Shown here one piece after another: positions 61,943-64,000 of a DNA stretch of 64,000 bases. A program made the translations under genes and the position numbers. Source of the stretch: Chryseobacterium herbae. GTDB taxonomy: Bacteria > Bacteroidota > Bacteroidia > Flavobacteriales > Weeksellaceae. Location of the stretch: contig NZ_JAOAMU010000007.1 in assembly GCF_025154075.1 (NCBI RefSeq), positions 120,822 through 184,821 of the forward strand, given 5' to 3'. A model generated the notes under the pieces. It searched no databases. It was not told where the DNA came from and saw only the letters and a list, made by a program, of their open reading frames with translations. Numbering within the stretch: the first letter of the stretch is position 1; each line of letters starts with the position of its first letter.

Positions 61943-62288
61943 TGGGAATATCTTCTATATTATAATAAATGGTAAGGCCTCTTTCTCGGGCTATTTTTAA
62001 ATCTTCGTCTGCTCCTTTAGAATGACCTTCGATACGGAGTACGGCATCACATTTTTCAAGAATGCGATGGGCAATGGGATATTGTATTTCCTGCCATGCC
62101 TCGTCTCCGATTTGAGAAGAACCAGCCAGATGGATGAGCGGAAGAGCCAGCCATTCTCCAATCATAGGAATGTGGCCTTTTCTGAAAATTGGCAGTGCCG
62201 CAGCTTCAAGGTTGTTCAGATTTTTTCGGATCAATTCCGGATCGTCATTGGTACCGCTTCTGTAAGGACCTGCAATAAGTATTAGCAT
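61929..62288 (-). CDS. DUF4406 (nucleoside deoxyribosyltransferase-like) protein
   Basis: 119 residues. The start MLILIAGPYRSG resembles the AGPYxx motif of nucleoside 2-deoxyribosyltransferases, followed by NLEAAALPIFRKGHIPMIGEWLALPL and DAVLRIEGHSKGADEDLKIARERGLTIYY. Family activity of DUF4406 is not established, though the fold suggests nucleotide or glycosyl binding. It overlaps nudK, implying linked sugar-nucleotide or nucleoside metabolism. Confidence 0.82.
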   Translation of the reverse strand: MLILIAGPYRSGTNDDPELIRKNLNNLEAAALPIFRKGHIPMIGEWLALPLIHLAGSSQIGDEAWQEIQYPIAHRILEKCDAVLRIEGHSKGADEDLKIARERGLTIYYNIEDIPNAES

Positions 62289-62349
62289 ATTTTTTTTTTG
62301 AGTAAATTAAAGGAACTTATCTTCTACAAAAAATAAGATAGATTAAGAC

Positions 62350-62934
62350 TCATGATTTTTTTTGTTTGTTGGTTTTAATTGAGCTTAGGAATTCGGGAGT
62401 AACTCCCAGATAGGATGCAATCTGTTTCTGGGTAATCCGTTCTGCGGCCAAAGGATATTTTTTTAGAAAAGTATAATACCGCTCTTCAGCAGGCAGAGAA
62501 AGGTTTTCTATGGTTCGTAGCTGTTCCCTGATATACGCATTCTGCATCATGATTCTGAAAAATTTTTCGAATTTGGGAACTTCAGAATACAGTTCATCCA
62601 GACTGTCCTTTTTCAATTGAAGTAATGAACTTTCCTCAAGGGCTTCAATAGTCAGCATAGCTGGTTTCTGATTAATAAAACAATACATGTCTGTGATCCA
62701 CCAGTCCGGGAGAGCAAACATAATGGTAGATTCTTTCCCCGAAGGATCAAGATAAAAAGCCCTTAGAACACCCGACTGGACAAAGCTGATTTCCTTACAT
62801 ACTTGTTGCTGTTTTAAGATCAATTCTTTCTTTTGAACCTTTTTCTCTGTTAATAAAGAAAGAAAGAATGAGGTCTCTCGGCTGTCAAGGGAAATATGCC
62901 GGGAAATATGCTTTAAAACTAAACTTTCATCCAT
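62350..62934 (-). CDS. Crp/Fnr family transcriptional regulator
   Basis: 194 residues. cNMP-binding-type barrel (about 20-110; LILKQQQVCKEISFVQSGVLRAFYLDPSGKE) and C-terminal HTH (ERITQKQIASYLGVTPEFLSSI). No Fnr-type cysteine cluster. It lies 8 bp downstream of the TIGR01777 oxidoreductase gene and may be co-transcribed. A second member of the family is at 5068-5667. Confidence 0.9.
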   Translation of the reverse strand: MDESLVLKHISRHISLDSRETSFFLSLLTEKKVQKKELILKQQQVCKEISFVQSGVLRAFYLDPSGKESTIMFALPDWWITDMYCFINQKPAMLTIEALEESSLLQLKKDSLDELYSEVPKFEKFFRIMMQNAYIREQLRTIENLSLPAEERYYTFLKKYPLAAERITQKQIASYLGVTPEFLSSIKTNKQKKS

Positions 62935-62942
62935 ATTTGGGT

Positions 62943-63854
62943 TTAATTTTTTTCTTTTAATAAATTTTCAAGCGCTCCTTTAAGCTCCGGGAATTTAAAC
63001 TGAAATCCAGTATCCTGAATCTTTTGTGAAGAAGCCCTTGAACCTTCCAGTAAAGCATCTGCCAACTCTCCAAATATCAGTTTTAAAACGAAAGTTGGAA
63101 CATTCGGCATAAACAAAGGTTTGTTAAGGACTTCAGCGATTTTCTTCGTTAAATTTTCATTAGTGGTATGCTGAGGAGAAACGGCATTATAAGGTCCATT
63201 CATAGCTGAATCATTCAAAGTAGCCTCATAGATTGAACAGATATCCTCGATGTGAATCCACGGCATGTATTGTTTTCCGCTTCCTAAAGCTGATCCGATG
63301 CCATATTGTATAGTGGGAAGCATTTTTTTCAATGCTCCGTCTTCTTTGGAAAGTACAACGGCTGTTCGTATTTTCACGACTCTTTCAGCCAGATTCTGCT
63401 CTTTAAAATCATCTGCGGCTCTTTCCCATAAAACCACCACTTCACTGAGGAAATCATTGCCCGGTGCATCATCTTCCGTATAAATTTTATCAGTTGTTAC
63501 GGTACCATAATAATTGATCCCTGATGCGGAAATAAAGGATTTTAACTTTATATTTTTCTTTCGTACAGTTTCCAAAAGAAGGCCCGCAGAATCTACACGA
63601 CTGGAGATCAGTTCCTGTTTTCTTTCTTTGGTCCAGCGTTTTTCAGAAATATTGGCTCCGGCCAGGTGAATGATGTGGGAAACATTTTCAAGTGCAGATT
63701 CATCCATCGTTCCTTTTTTGATGTCCCATTCAAAATCATTCTCATGTTTTTTCTTTCGGGTAAGGAAGCGAATGGCATAATCTTTTTCTATCTTTTTAGA
63801 CAGCTCACGGGCGATCATGCCGCCGGCACCGGTTATCAGAACGATTTCTTTCAT
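62943..63854 (-). CDS. TIGR01777 family NAD(P)-dependent oxidoreductase
   Basis: 303 residues, an extended SDR/epimerase fold (YfcH/SulA-like). The N-terminal TGAGGMIAREL is the nucleotide-binding loop; IIHLAGANISEKRWTKERK and FISASGINYYGTVTTDKI follow, the latter holding the catalytic Tyr region. The C-terminal domain of the family is seen in FVLKLIFGELADALLEGSRASSQKIQDTGFQFKFPEL. Substrate unknown. Followed by the Crp/Fnr gene. Confidence 0.9.
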   Translation of the reverse strand: MKEIVLITGAGGMIARELSKKIEKDYAIRFLTRKKKHENDFEWDIKKGTMDESALENVSHIIHLAGANISEKRWTKERKQELISSRVDSAGLLLETVRKKNIKLKSFISASGINYYGTVTTDKIYTEDDAPGNDFLSEVVVLWERAADDFKEQNLAERVVKIRTAVVLSKEDGALKKMLPTIQYGIGSALGSGKQYMPWIHIEDICSIYEATLNDSAMNGPYNAVSPQHTTNENLTKKIAEVLNKPLFMPNVPTFVLKLIFGELADALLEGSRASSQKIQDTGFQFKFPELKGALENLLKEKN

Positions 63855-63881
63855 AATACGATATTTAGGAATGGTGTGAGA

Positions 63882-64000
63882 TTAAGACTGACTTTTAACA
63901 ATCAGAACAAAATCTTCCTCTAAAAGTTTATAGCCATAATCATAAATAAATCTATATTCAGAACCATTTTTATACACTTTCAGGTTGGTGAAATAATCGA
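63882..64000 (-). CDS. C-terminal end of an unidentified protein (gene continues past window)
   Basis: 39 codons in frame to a TAA at 63882-63884 on the minus strand, ending KLLEEDFVLIVKSQS. The visible part (NLKVYKNGSEYRFIYDYGYK) suggests a beta-rich soluble protein. No identification is possible from the fragment. It would be upstream of the TIGR01777 gene and in the same direction. Confidence 0.55.
   Translation of the reverse strand, partial: DYFTNLKVYKNGSEYRFIYDYGYKLLEEDFVLIVKSQS

Overview
The window looks like a chromosomal segment of a Chryseobacterium-type flavobacterium (Bacteroidota, Weeksellaceae). Supporting signs are GLPGLI-family secreted proteins, both type A and type B T9SS sorting domains, promoters of the Bacteroidota form TTTG/TAnnTTTG, an IND/CGB-like metallo-beta-lactamase, and an AT-rich sequence with few Shine-Dalgarno sites. 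Apart from one relic integrase it reads as a stable core and lineage-specific chromosome: no insertion sequence, CRISPR array or complete prophage was seen.

Layout. 1-800: two tandem initiator tRNA genes, a terminator, and a decayed tyrosine recombinase that marks an old tRNA integration site. 0.8-7.6 kb: small secreted proteins, a GLPGLI gene beside a deleted paralogue, a T9SS-secreted esterase with a Crp/Fnr gene directly upstream, and an ATP-grasp enzyme. 7.9-14 kb: a BlaI repressor and M56 (BlaR1-like) peptidase pair, followed by three GLPGLI genes interrupted by a sugar acetyltransferase; a two-operator promoter lies upstream. 14-25 kb: transaldolase, DUF1905 protein, TPR protein, peptidase E, PBP4-type carboxypeptidase with a histidine kinase, class B1 beta-lactamase, and M61 and M1 peptidases. 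25-29.6 kb: a four-gene operon (DoxX-like, DUF2071, membrane-anchored methyltransferase, membrane protein), then tatC and kdsD. 29.7-40 kb: recQ with a PH-like protein and a glycosyltransferase, lpdA, a DUF4476 protein, AraC regulator, arylamine N-acetyltransferase and a CvfB-like S1 protein. 40-44 kb: a giant type B T9SS protein. 44.2-50.5 kb: TetR-controlled RND efflux operon. 51-54 kb: J-domain/KTSC protein, a HEPN protein coupled to a small acidic partner, SDR with AraC. 54-57.4 kb: metE behind a cobalamin riboswitch, divergent from an Lrp-type regulator. 57.5-64 kb: mostly small secreted or membrane proteins, NudK, a second Crp/Fnr and a TIGR01777 oxidoreductase.

Regulatory logic is visible in several places. 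Paired palindromes bracket the BlaI and TetR promoters, two TTTGA-N6-TCAAA dyads lie between the Crp/Fnr gene and the esterase, and a B12 riboswitch controls the B12-independent methionine synthase.

Intergenic DNA is unusually rich in non-coding repeats: perfect hairpins, nested inverted repeats resembling MITEs, three 120-bp tandem units, and degenerate text-like repeats. The most interesting candidate for an undescribed system is the HEPN protein translationally coupled to an unrecognised acidic protein (51742-52550). Next is the BlaI/M56/GLPGLI locus, whose M56 protein carries an unusual Gly/Ala heptad repeat.
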